This document shows, piece after piece, positions 8,180 through 15,756 of a DNA stretch of 20,605 bases. Each line of letters begins with the position of its first letter. The first letter of the stretch is position 1. Origin of the DNA: an uncultured Erysipelotrichaceae bacterium (GTDB lineage: Bacteria; Bacillota_I; Bacilli_A; RFN20; CAG-826); the NCBI GenBank assembly GCA_947303755.1, contig CAMYZF010000013.1, positions 1-20,605 of the forward strand, written 5' to 3'. The position numbers and the translations under genes are program-made. Below the pieces are notes generated by a model that searched no databases, was not told where the DNA came from, and saw nothing but the letters and a program-made list of their open reading frames with translations.

Positions 8180-10195
8180 ATGAAACAAACCTTAAGAAGA
8201 ACAAAATGGACTATATTCATTATCGCTCTTTTTGAAATAGCGATTGTTTCTGGATTTGGCATTATTTACTACAATAACTTTTTTGATGTTAAATCTTTTA
8301 TCACTATTCCGATGGTTTATATTGCTACTGCGATCATTGCAGGTATTGATTTAATTGTTCTTTGGATCGCGGTTCTTGTCTTTGCCCACGCTCGTCATCG
8401 AACAGATTTGCATGCCGCAGATTTAATCGGTACCGATATTCAAGAAGCTTATAACTTTGGTATGATTGGTTTAGTCATCGTAGATGAAAGCAATAATGTT
8501 TTATGGGTTAACGAATTATTTAAAGAAAGACAAATCGATATTCTCGATTTGAATATTTTAGAATGGCAGCCTGCTTTACAAGATTTAATCGGTGCGCCTT
8601 CTACTGCTGTTGCTAAAATCGAACTTAACACTCGTAACTATGATGTTAAATTTTTAGCCGATGCCGGTCTATTCATCTTTAAAGATGTCACCGACTACGA
8701 AACTATTTATACATATTCAAGAAAACAAGCAGTTGTTGTCGGAACCATCATGATTGATAACTATTCAGATTTATCTGGCAACGCCGATGATAGTAACGAC
8801 GTTATCTCAAAAGTTAGAAACGCAATTTTTGAGTACGCACGTGATTTTCAAGTGTTGCTTAGACGTTATCGTAGTGACAGCTATTTCTTAATTTGCAATT
8901 ATGAATCTTTGAAAAAAATGATCGATGATAAGTTCTCTCTTTTAGAGACCATTCATGTTATTGGCGAAAAAGAAGACACTCCACCAACATTATCTATTGG
9001 TATTGCTCACGATTTCCCTGATGTTGTTAAACTCAATGAAATGGCAAACTCTGCTATTGAAATTGCCATGTCTCGTGGTGGCGACCAAGTCGTTGTTTCT
9101 AGATATGGCCAAGATTTGCAATTCTTTGGCGGTAAGAGTGAGGCCCAAGAAAACCGTAACAAAGTTAAAGTTCGTGTTATGGCCGACTCGGTTATTTCTC
9201 TTATCAAGAATTCTAGTAACGTTTTAATCATGGGCCACACGATGGCGGACATGGATGCGATAGGCGCATGCTTAGGTATGAAAGCTATCTGTGAACACTG
9301 CGGTAAACCTTCTTTAATCATTTATGATTCTAAATTAACTGAAAGAAAAACTAGGGGCGCAGTTACCACTACCTTCTCTAGAGAAGATCTTTCAAAGATT
9401 ATGATTGCTCCTAATGATGCATTAGACAAAATTAAGAACAACACTTTAGTAATTGTTGTTGATGTTCATAGACCAAGTATGACTATGGCGCCTAAAGTTT
9501 TAGAAAAAGCCACTAAGGTCATGGTTATTGATCACCATAGAAGAAGTGAAGAATTTATTGATTCACCAGTTTTCTCTCATATTGATCCTAGTGCTTCTTC
9601 TTCGTGCGAACTTGTCGCAGAGTTTGTTAGGTACGCGAGTGTTAACCCACGTGTCGTAATTCCGTCCACATATGCGACTATTATGCTTTCTGGTATCTTT
9701 ATGGATAGCAATTACTTCAAGTCGAAGACTTGCGGTATCAGAACCTTTGAAGCATCAATGATTCTTAAAGAATTTGGTGCAGACAATGCGACTGCAGACG
9801 ATTTCTTAAAAGATGAATTCGAAGAATACACTTTAATTACAAAGATTATTTCTACTTTAAAGACTCCATACTATGGAATCGTTTATTGTTTAGCAGATGA
9901 AGATGACATTATTGAAGCCGCAACTTTAGCAAAAGTTGGCAATCAATGCATGCAAATGCGCGGCGTGAACGCTTGCTTTGTCATTGGTAAAACCGCTGTT
10001 AACGAAGTTAGAATTTCATGTCGAAGCGATGGAACAGTCAATGTTCAATTACTTGCTGAAAAATTAAATGGTGGTGGTCATTTTACTCAATCTGCTGCAA
10101 CATTCAAAAACACATCAATCGATCGCGTTGAAGCGAGACTTCTTGAGGTTTTAAATGAATATTTAAATGACGCAAGAAACAATCAGGAAAAATAA
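8180..10195 (+). CDS. gdpP: Cyclic-di-AMP phosphodiesterase GdpP
   Basis: This 671-residue membrane protein hydrolyses c-di-AMP to pApA and so sets the level of that second messenger. Order of parts: two membrane helices (about 11-31 and 42-69), a PAS-like region (about 85-170), a degenerate GGDEF domain (about 180-310, with RSDSY at the GGDEF position, as in known GdpP proteins), then DHH and DHHA1 domains. Catalytic metal ligands are visible: GHTMADMDA (H353, D357, D359), VVDVH (D428), DHH (451-453) and a GGGH motif near residue 631. Length is close to the B. subtilis protein (659). I start it at ATG 8180 rather than TTG 8174 because the TATAAT ends at 8169. It heads the gdpP-rplI-dnaB-yycJ operon, an arrangement conserved near oriC in Bacilli. 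Confidence 0.95.
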   Translation: MKQTLRRTKWTIFIIALFEIAIVSGFGIIYYNNFFDVKSFITIPMVYIATAIIAGIDLIVLWIAVLVFAHARHRTDLHAADLIGTDIQEAYNFGMIGLVIVDESNNVLWVNELFKERQIDILDLNILEWQPALQDLIGAPSTAVAKIELNTRNYDVKFLADAGLFIFKDVTDYETIYTYSRKQAVVVGTIMIDNYSDLSGNADDSNDVISKVRNAIFEYARDFQVLLRRYRSDSYFLICNYESLKKMIDDKFSLLETIHVIGEKEDTPPTLSIGIAHDFPDVVKLNEMANSAIEIAMSRGGDQVVVSRYGQDLQFFGGKSEAQENRNKVKVRVMADSVISLIKNSSNVLIMGHTMADMDAIGACLGMKAICEHCGKPSLIIYDSKLTERKTRGAVTTTFSREDLSKIMIAPNDALDKIKNNTLVIVVDVHRPSMTMAPKVLEKATKVMVIDHHRRSEEFIDSPVFSHIDPSASSSCELVAEFVRYASVNPRVVIPSTYATIMLSGIFMDSNYFKSKTCGIRTFEASMILKEFGADNATADDFLKDEFEEYTLITKIISTLKTPYYGIVYCLADEDDIIEAATLAKVGNQCMQMRGVNACFVIGKTAVNEVRISCRSDGTVNVQLLAEKLNGGGHFTQSAATFKNTSIDRVEARLLEVLNEYLNDARNNQEK

Positions 10196-10197
10196 TT

Positions 10198-10647
10198 ATG
10201 AAAGTTATACTACTTAAAGATGTAAAAGGTATCGGTAAGAAAGACCAAATAGTCACCGTCAAAGACGGTTATGGAGCAAACTATTTAGTTCCAAATGGTT
10301 TGGCGGTTGTCTATTCAACTAAATCCGTTGAAATTTTAGACAAACAAAAAGCCGATGCTGCTGAGCAAGTAAGGCTCGCTACCATCAAGGCTCAAGAAGT
10401 AGCAAAGAAGTTAGAAGGTATTACATTAGAATTCGAAGCTGCTTGTGGTGCAGATTCAAGAATGTTTGGTTCGATATCCACAAAACAAATCGAACAGGAA
10501 TTAAAGGCGAAATATTCAATTGATATCGATAAACGTAAATTCATTGATAAGACCGCGGTCGACCGTTTGGGTTACACGAAATTACGTATCGAATTATACA
10601 AAGGAGTATTCGGAGTAGTGACTGTTCACGTTAGTGAAAAGAGATAG
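10198..10647 (+). CDS. rplI: 50S ribosomal protein L9
   Basis: This 149-residue protein is bL9, which binds 23S rRNA near the L1 stalk and helps limit frameshifting. The N-terminal domain starts MKVILLKDVKGIGKKDQ and contains GYGANYLVPNGLA, the family signature. A long charged helix (about 40-75) links to the C-terminal domain (about 80-149). Length is standard. The start codon follows the gdpP stop by 2 nt, with AGGAAA as a Shine-Dalgarno sequence inside the gdpP end. The gdpP-rplI-dnaB order is typical of Bacilli. Confidence 0.97.
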   Translation: MKVILLKDVKGIGKKDQIVTVKDGYGANYLVPNGLAVVYSTKSVEILDKQKADAAEQVRLATIKAQEVAKKLEGITLEFEAACGADSRMFGSISTKQIEQELKAKYSIDIDKRKFIDKTAVDRLGYTKLRIELYKGVFGVVTVHVSEKR

Positions 10648-10651
10648 TATT

Positions 10652-12148
10652 ATGGAAAGAAAAAGAGAGAAACGAAGGGCAGATTTACCTCACAACACTG
10701 AAGCCGAAAAGGCTATTTTGGGTGCGATGATTCGCTCCAACACAATTTACATGGACTACATCTACAAATTAGATGTTAGCGACTTCTATGAAGAGAACGA
10801 AAACCATAGAGCTATTTTCGAAGCGATGGTTAAACTTAACAAAGAAGGTATTCCAGTTGACTCTCAAACAATCACTAACGAATTAATTAACGCTAATAAA
10901 TTAGAAGTATCTGGTGCTCCAGAATACCTCATTGATTTAGCGGACTCAGTTATTACTTTTGAAAACATAGATACATATTTCCAAATCGTCGTTGATCAAG
11001 CATTACTTAGAAGATTTTTGGTTACTATGGACAGAATCAGCAACGATTATTATTCAAAAGAGATTTCTAGCGTGTCTGAATTTTTAATGGATGCCGAAAA
11101 AGATCTCAATGTTGTTTTAGAAAAAAGAAGAACATCTGACTTCCAATCTTCAAAAACAATTACCGATGAACTATCAAAAGAATTCGCAGTGTTAAAAGCG
11201 ACCACAAATGATGAAAACGTTACCGGCACTCCGACCGGTTTCCCAAGATTAAATATTTTGACTCACGGCTTCCAACCAACAGAGTTAATTATTCTTGCTG
11301 CTCGTCCTGGTGTTGGTAAGACTGCTTTATCACTTAATTTAGCGTTTAACGCCGCAAAACTCGGACATCCTGTCGCATATTTTAGTCTAGAAATGCCTGC
11401 AAAAACATTATTCAAACGTCTTGTTAGCGCGGACTCAGGTGTGGAATTCGACTCATTACTTTCTGGGTTTGGAATCAATCAAAATATTCGTTTAAAATTG
11501 CAACAATCTTGTGAAGCTTTATCACACACAAAAATATTCATCGATGATACAAGCGGAATCCAATTAGGAGACTTAACTGCCAAATGTCGCAAACTCAAAA
11601 AAGAGAATCCTGATTTAGGTTTAATCGTCGTTGACTACATTGGTTTAGTTAGCACGAATTTGAAAGTTAAAAACGAATCTAGACAACTTGAAGTTCAGTT
11701 AATCTCTCAAACTCTTAAAAAATTAGCTCTTGAATTAAAAGTTCCTATTTTAGCTGTTGCTCAATTAAATCGTAACGTCGAATCGCGTGGTGGTGAGCCG
11801 CAATTAAGCGACCTTCGTGAATCAGGTTCTTTGGAACAAGATGCTGATATCGTTTTGATGCTTCATGAAAACAAATTAGGTGAAGCAAATCCTGATAGTA
11901 AAAAATCAATCTTTGAAAAACAAGATGCCGTTATTAATCAAAAGCAGCAAGAAATCGCTGTTAAGGATGGCGGTCCAGATACAAAGATTGTAAATCTTTT
12001 AATTGTTAAAAACCGTTCTGGTAAAACTGGTAGAGTCCCACTTTTATTTAGAAAAGATTACTGCAAGTTTGATTCGCCTAGTAGAGAATCCGAAGAACAA
12101 ATTCGTCAGATTGAATCTGAACGCGTCAATTATTTTAACCGCGATTAA
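10652..12148 (+). CDS. dnaB: Replicative DNA helicase DnaB (DnaC of B. subtilis)
   Basis: This 498-residue protein is the hexameric fork helicase. The N-terminal domain (PHNTEAEKAILGAM) is followed by a linker and the RecA-like C-terminal domain. Visible motifs are Walker A ARPGVGKT (about 216-223), FSLEMPA, Walker B LIVVDYIGL, and QLNRNVESR...LSDLRESGSLEQDADIV. I chose ATG 10652, 5 nt after the rplI stop, over the in-frame GTG 10634, which lies inside rplI. It is longer than B. subtilis DnaC (454). Part of the excess is an insertion of about 30 residues around 405-440, rich in Lys, Glu and Gln, between the MLHE segment and the IVKNRSGKTG segment that normally follow closely. The core motifs are intact, so it is expected to be functional. 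Confidence 0.95.
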   Translation: MERKREKRRADLPHNTEAEKAILGAMIRSNTIYMDYIYKLDVSDFYEENENHRAIFEAMVKLNKEGIPVDSQTITNELINANKLEVSGAPEYLIDLADSVITFENIDTYFQIVVDQALLRRFLVTMDRISNDYYSKEISSVSEFLMDAEKDLNVVLEKRRTSDFQSSKTITDELSKEFAVLKATTNDENVTGTPTGFPRLNILTHGFQPTELIILAARPGVGKTALSLNLAFNAAKLGHPVAYFSLEMPAKTLFKRLVSADSGVEFDSLLSGFGINQNIRLKLQQSCEALSHTKIFIDDTSGIQLGDLTAKCRKLKKENPDLGLIVVDYIGLVSTNLKVKNESRQLEVQLISQTLKKLALELKVPILAVAQLNRNVESRGGEPQLSDLRESGSLEQDADIVLMLHENKLGEANPDSKKSIFEKQDAVINQKQQEIAVKDGGPDTKIVNLLIVKNRSGKTGRVPLLFRKDYCKFDSPSRESEEQIRQIESERVNYFNRD

Positions 12149-12891
12149 TGAAATTAATTGTTATCGAGTCTGGTTCTAAAGGGAACGCAACTCTTGTTTA
12201 TGATAATAATCATCTCCTTTTAATAGATATGGGGATTACTTTAACTTCGCTTAAAAATGGTTTGAAACGAATTAATAAAAAACTTATTGATATTGATGCT
12301 TTGCTTTTAACTCATTCGCATTCAGATCACACATCTGGAGTCAAATATCTTGGCCCACTTCCTATCTATTGCACGAAAGAAACATATGTTGGGTTAAATG
12401 TGAACGAGATTAAACCATATAAACAATTCAAAGTTGAACATTTCAAAATCACACCTATTAAAACTTCTCACGATGCAATTGGTAGCGTTGGTTTCATTAT
12501 CGAAAACGGAGAAGAAAAACTTGTCTACATTACCGATACCGGGATGATAGAAGAGAAAACTTTGAAGTTTATGGAGAACGGCGATTACTATATTGTTGAG
12601 TCGAATCACAACATAAAAAAACTTCATCAAACAAACAGGCCGGCTGCATTAAAACTAAGAATTCTTTCCGATGAAGGACATTTATCCAATGAGGCAAGCG
12701 CTATTTACATGAGTGAAGTTGTTGGAGATAAAACAAAAGAGATAATCTTGGCTCACCTTTCCGAAGAAGCCAATGATCCCGAATTAGCCCTTAAAGCTTA
12801 TAAAAAAATCTTTACGAAATCGCGTATTGACTTGAGTAAAATTAATTTACATTGTGCATCACAAAGAGAAATCGTTGAAGGAGGAAAATAA
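12148..12891 (+). CDS. yycJ: YycJ/WalJ-type metallo-beta-lactamase-fold hydrolase
   Basis: This 247-residue cytoplasmic protein has the metallo-beta-lactamase fold with the two-metal motif THSHSDH at residues 55-61. A conserved DMG strand lies near residue 27, YITDTG near 127, and SNHN in the middle. YycJ (WalJ) is a putative nuclease or phosphodiesterase; in Bacilli it is normally the last gene of walRKHIJ and is linked to coordination of cell division, wall metabolism and DNA damage. Here its ATG overlaps the last base of the dnaB stop (TAATG), so translation is coupled to dnaB, and no Shine-Dalgarno sequence is seen. The walRKHI genes that usually separate it from dnaB are missing. The family call is strong; the biochemical role is not settled. 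Confidence 0.9.
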   Translation: MKLIVIESGSKGNATLVYDNNHLLLIDMGITLTSLKNGLKRINKKLIDIDALLLTHSHSDHTSGVKYLGPLPIYCTKETYVGLNVNEIKPYKQFKVEHFKITPIKTSHDAIGSVGFIIENGEEKLVYITDTGMIEEKTLKFMENGDYYIVESNHNIKKLHQTNRPAALKLRILSDEGHLSNEASAIYMSEVVGDKTKEIILAHLSEEANDPELALKAYKKIFTKSRIDLSKINLHCASQREIVEGGK

Positions 12892-12893
12892 CC

Positions 12894-13226
12894 GTGAATT
12901 ACGAGGAATTTAAAGATTTAGAAGAAATATTTGACTCGAAATTTGTTAAAGGTTTTCGGTACAAAAATGGTGAAACATTTTACATTGAACCTGCCTTCTA
13001 CACACAGCTGATGTTTTTAAAAGAAACTTACCCAAACGATTTCCCGAAAGTGCTTGAAGAAATGAAAAGAAAGACCTTAGAAAAGAAGCTCGTTTCATTC
13101 GTTTATGATTTCGAAAATCCATTCCATCCGGTCGAAGGATCTTTCTATTTTGAAATAACTGATATTACTGACCCAATTAAAGTTTTTTACGAAGATAAAT
13201 CACGAGGTTCAGATTACGGGGATTAA
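12894..13226 (+). CDS. Small protein of unknown function, operon with yycJ
   Basis: I do not recognise this 110-residue protein. It starts at GTG 12894, 2 nt after the yycJ stop, with a strong GGAGG about 9 nt upstream, so it is clearly translated as part of the operon. It is acidic and rich in Phe, Tyr, Glu and Lys, with no signal peptide, membrane helix or Cys. The N-terminal half looks helical (NYEEFKDLEEIFDSKF; FLKETYPNDFPKVLEEMKRK). The C-terminal half looks like beta strands (LVSFVYDFENPF; GSFYFEITDIT). No catalytic motif is evident. Its position after gdpP-rplI-dnaB-yycJ suggests a housekeeping or regulatory role, but that is only context. Confidence 0.8.
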   Translation: MNYEEFKDLEEIFDSKFVKGFRYKNGETFYIEPAFYTQLMFLKETYPNDFPKVLEEMKRKTLEKKLVSFVYDFENPFHPVEGSFYFEITDITDPIKVFYEDKSRGSDYGD

Positions 13227-13234
13227 AACTATTT

Positions 13235-13263
13235 TTGAATTATCGTTGATATAACGATATAAT
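13235..13263 (+). promoter_or_regulatory. Strong promoter of the UDP-sugar dehydrogenase homologue with inverted repeat in spacer
   Basis: TTGAAT (13235-13240), a 17-nt spacer and a perfect TATAAT (13258-13263) form the best promoter in the window. The TATAAT ends only 6 nt before ATG 13270, predicting a leaderless mRNA. The spacer contains the inverted repeat TATCGTT-GATAT-AACGATA (13241-13259), which also overlaps the first bases of the -10 and could be an operator. Confidence 0.75.
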
Positions 13264-13269
13264 TTAAAT

Positions 13270-14598
13270 ATGGATGTCACAGTCTTAGGAATGAGTCATG
13301 TCGGTCTTGTGGATTCATTAATCCTTGGATCTTATTTTAATCACGTTATTGCTTTTGATGAGGATAAAGACCTTATTTCTCTTTTGAGAGAAGGTGTTTC
13401 TCCATACGAAGAACCTTTTGTTCAAGATTTGATTAGTGAAACCAAAACTTACATTAGGTATACTTCGAATATAAAAGACGCAATTAGACCAAATAAAAAT
13501 ATTGTTGTTTGCGTCGATACTTCTTTTAACGAGGATGGCACCTTTAATCTCGATTCATATTATGAAACTTTAGATTTGATCGCTAAAAATGCTTGCCAAG
13601 ATTCTGTTGTGTTTATTCGTTCATTTGTTCCGCCTGGAACCAACAGAAAAACTAAAGAATATTTGGAAAGTAATTCTTCATACAAATTTACAATCATCAC
13701 TTTGCCTTCTTTTGCTTCTCAAGGTAGTTTGGTGGAAAGCATTATTTCTCCTAAACGTGTTGTTTTTGGCGTCGAAAACGCTCAAGTCGGAAGACTTGTA
13801 AAAGAATTCAAAGAAAAAGCATTCCCAAAAAGAGTTCCAATTTTAATTACCAGTCCAGAAAATGCTGAATTGATTAAATGGTCCAACAATTTATATGTCG
13901 GAATGCATGTTTCGTTTATTAACACTATTGCTCGTTTAGCGGATGTTTATTCTGCGAATATCGACATCATTTCGAATGGTCTAGCTTTAGACCCAAGAGT
14001 CAATGGTCAATTATTACATGCTTCATTAGGTTTTGGAGGCCCGATGCTTCCATTCTCTTTGACTAAAGAGCCAAAAGATACAGGTATTATCGATTACTAT
14101 AACTCTGATTTGTTTAGAGCAACCATTAACTCCAATAGCTCTCAAATTAAATACTTCATTGATAAAATCTATGAGAGATATCGTTCTGTCTCAGCGAAGA
14201 AAATTGCTATTTTAGGCGCAGCTTTTAAATCTGGAACCGAAGACATTTCTAACGCTCCATCGTTATATGTTATGCGTTTCCTATTAGATAAAGGCGCGTA
14301 TATTCAGTTATATGATCCACTCGCTGATGAACGAATCCAGAAGTATTTCTCTAGACATACCCATATCTCTTACTTTGATAAACCTAAGGACGCTTTAAAA
14401 GGCGCGGATATTTGTTTGATTTTGACGGACGCGAAAGAATTCAAAGAATTAACCGCAAAAGATTTCAAAGAGAATTTAAGAAAACCAATTATTGTTGATG
14501 GTCGAAATCTATATTCGCTTCAAGATATGGAAGGCACCGAATATCATTCAATTGGTAGAAGAACGGTTCAACTTAAATCATTGTTAGACAAAAAATAA
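13270..14598 (+). CDS. UDP-glucose/GDP-mannose dehydrogenase homologue lacking the catalytic cysteine
   Basis: This 442-residue protein has all three domains of the nucleotide-sugar dehydrogenase family (PF03721, PF00984, PF03720). These are an N-terminal Rossmann domain (VTVLGMSHVGL; the usual G-x-G-Y-V-G is altered), a central domain with LIKWSNN (K203 kept), and a C-terminal domain with KKIAILGAAFKSGTEDI. Active enzymes oxidise UDP-sugars twice through a Cys thioester in GFGGSCFPKD. Here that motif reads GFGGPMLPFS (254-263), so Cys is Met259 and the Lys-Asp pair is Phe-Ser. The NPEFLxEG segment is LPSFASQG (145-152), losing both Glu. It therefore cannot work by the standard thioester route. 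It may catalyse a different reaction, only one oxidation step, or serve as a binding protein. It is monocistronic with a strong promoter and its own terminator. Confidence 0.85.
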   Translation: MDVTVLGMSHVGLVDSLILGSYFNHVIAFDEDKDLISLLREGVSPYEEPFVQDLISETKTYIRYTSNIKDAIRPNKNIVVCVDTSFNEDGTFNLDSYYETLDLIAKNACQDSVVFIRSFVPPGTNRKTKEYLESNSSYKFTIITLPSFASQGSLVESIISPKRVVFGVENAQVGRLVKEFKEKAFPKRVPILITSPENAELIKWSNNLYVGMHVSFINTIARLADVYSANIDIISNGLALDPRVNGQLLHASLGFGGPMLPFSLTKEPKDTGIIDYYNSDLFRATINSNSSQIKYFIDKIYERYRSVSAKKIAILGAAFKSGTEDISNAPSLYVMRFLLDKGAYIQLYDPLADERIQKYFSRHTHISYFDKPKDALKGADICLILTDAKEFKELTAKDFKENLRKPIIVDGRNLYSLQDMEGTEYHSIGRRTVQLKSLLDKK

Positions 14599-14606
14599 AA
14601 TAAAGA

Positions 14607-14634
14607 AAAAGGACACATTCAATTGTGTCCTTTT
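14607..14634. terminator. Bidirectional intrinsic terminator
   Basis: AAAAGGACACA and TGTGTCCTTTT form a perfect 11-bp stem with a TTCAAT loop (14618-14623). It lies between two convergent genes with A/T runs on both sides, so it can end both transcripts. Confidence 0.9.
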
Positions 14635-14640
14635 AAATTA

Positions 14641-15654
14641 TTATTTAATTGGTTTTACATCAACCACTTTTTCATCTCTAAGTGGCGGGTAGACATCGGC
14701 GTTTTCTGGACGAAGTAGTTTCATTGATAACCACATGATTCTAACACCGAGCAGTAATGGGAACATCACTTGCGCGAAGGATGTGATTAAGAATCCTAAA
14801 CCAGTTGTTAAGATAGCTGGTGTAATAGCGGCCCAGTAGGCAATTTTTTGAGTTTCCCAAAGGTTGAACCAACGAAGATTGTTTTTGCCTCTAGTTAAGA
14901 CCCAGAGCATAAAGCCCATAAAGATGGTAATACCAGCGTTAATACCAGTAACGATCAAACATGTTTGCCAAGTGTTTTTGATTCGATAAGTTTCATAAGT
15001 TGTTCTATAGAATTCTTTCCATTTAGCCCAGGAAAGCTCACGGCTTTCTTGTTGAATATCGTTAATACGATAGCCGTCTTTGAAATATTTATAATCTCCA
15101 TAAATCGTACCGATTTGTTTATTGCTTGGTTTAGCGTCGGCATAGATATAAATAATTGTGCTATTTTCAGTAAAGATGTAGAAACTATAGTTTCTTGCAA
15201 CGTGTTGTCCTTCCTTGGTTGCGGATGGGAAAGAAGTAATTGTATTGTATAAAGTGTTGTCTAACAAATCAGCTGGGATGTAATAGACACCTAAATCAGG
15301 TGCGCCATTGTGGTAGTGGAGCCAGCATTTATTCCCAGAGGCATCGGTTGTGGTGATTGCTGCGTCCCATTTTTCCTTATCGACAACAAGTTGTTTGTTC
15401 TCGATTTTCATTTCGATACCTTTTTCATTCAAATCTTTTACAAAAAGATGAGAAGAAGTATCTAATTCGTAGGCATTAGTTTTAACTAATACATCGCCAT
15501 ATTTTGTCCAGTTTTGAACAAAGATTGGAATGATCGCAAGAATTAAGGCGATTAAGAACATTGGTACAGCAAAGTACCAGGCTTTTTTTCTACCACCTTC
15601 CACACAGGAGTGGTTTGAGATAAGTGATTTAAGAATGAGTTTTAAGTTTTTCAT
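14641..15654 (-). CDS. Membrane protein with four helices, DUF1189-like layout
   Basis: From ATG 15654 this encodes 337 residues. An upstream in-frame TTG (15678) would add 8 residues, but the promoter geometry favours the ATG. Membrane helices are at about 27-46, 231-253, 271-292 and 294-312. Between the first and second lies a large extracytoplasmic segment (about 50-228), and the C-terminal tail is cytoplasmic. This layout of one helix, a large outside domain and a helical bundle resembles DUF1189 proteins of Bacillota. I could not confirm a shared motif, so treat the name as tentative. No catalytic signature is visible. The gene stands alone, transcribed towards the dehydrogenase homologue and divergent from tmRNA. 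Confidence 0.75.
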   Translation of the reverse strand: MKNLKLILKSLISNHSCVEGGRKKAWYFAVPMFLIALILAIIPIFVQNWTKYGDVLVKTNAYELDTSSHLFVKDLNEKGIEMKIENKQLVVDKEKWDAAITTTDASGNKCWLHYHNGAPDLGVYYIPADLLDNTLYNTITSFPSATKEGQHVARNYSFYIFTENSTIIYIYADAKPSNKQIGTIYGDYKYFKDGYRINDIQQESRELSWAKWKEFYRTTYETYRIKNTWQTCLIVTGINAGITIFMGFMLWVLTRGKNNLRWFNLWETQKIAYWAAITPAILTTGLGFLITSFAQVMFPLLLGVRIMWLSMKLLRPENADVYPPLRDEKVVDVKPIK

Positions 15655-15664
15655 AGCGTTAATT

Positions 15665-15692
15665 ATCTTATCAAACAAATAGGATTATTCAA
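15665..15692 (-). promoter_or_regulatory. Promoter of the DUF1189-like membrane protein gene
   Basis: On the minus strand TTGAAT, 16 nt spacer, TAAGAT. The -10 ends 10 nt before ATG 15654; the predicted transcription start is within a few bases of the ATG and no Shine-Dalgarno sequence is present. This favours ATG 15654 over TTG 15678. Confidence 0.55.
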
Positions 15693-15718
15693 ATAATAAA
15701 ATTCTACAAGAATATTTA

Positions 15719-15746
15719 TTGTAGCTAAATAATGTGATAATATATT
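15719..15746 (+). promoter_or_regulatory. Probable tmRNA promoter
   Basis: TTGTAG (15719-15724), 16 nt spacer, TATATT (15741-15746). An alternative extended -10, TGTGATAAT, lies at 15733-15741. Either fits a transcript beginning shortly before the mature tmRNA 5' end at 15757. Confidence 0.4.
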
Positions 15747-15756
15747 GCTCGCAAAA

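Noticed and set aside
7936..8262. Overlapping short ORFs on both strands in the GT4/gdpP divergent region
   Set aside because: They run across promoters and the 5' ends of two real genes and show no protein features.
10634..10651. GTG start for dnaB
   Set aside because: It overlaps the rplI end; ATG 10652 lies 5 nt after the rplI stop and gives the usual short N-terminus before the PHNxEAE motif.
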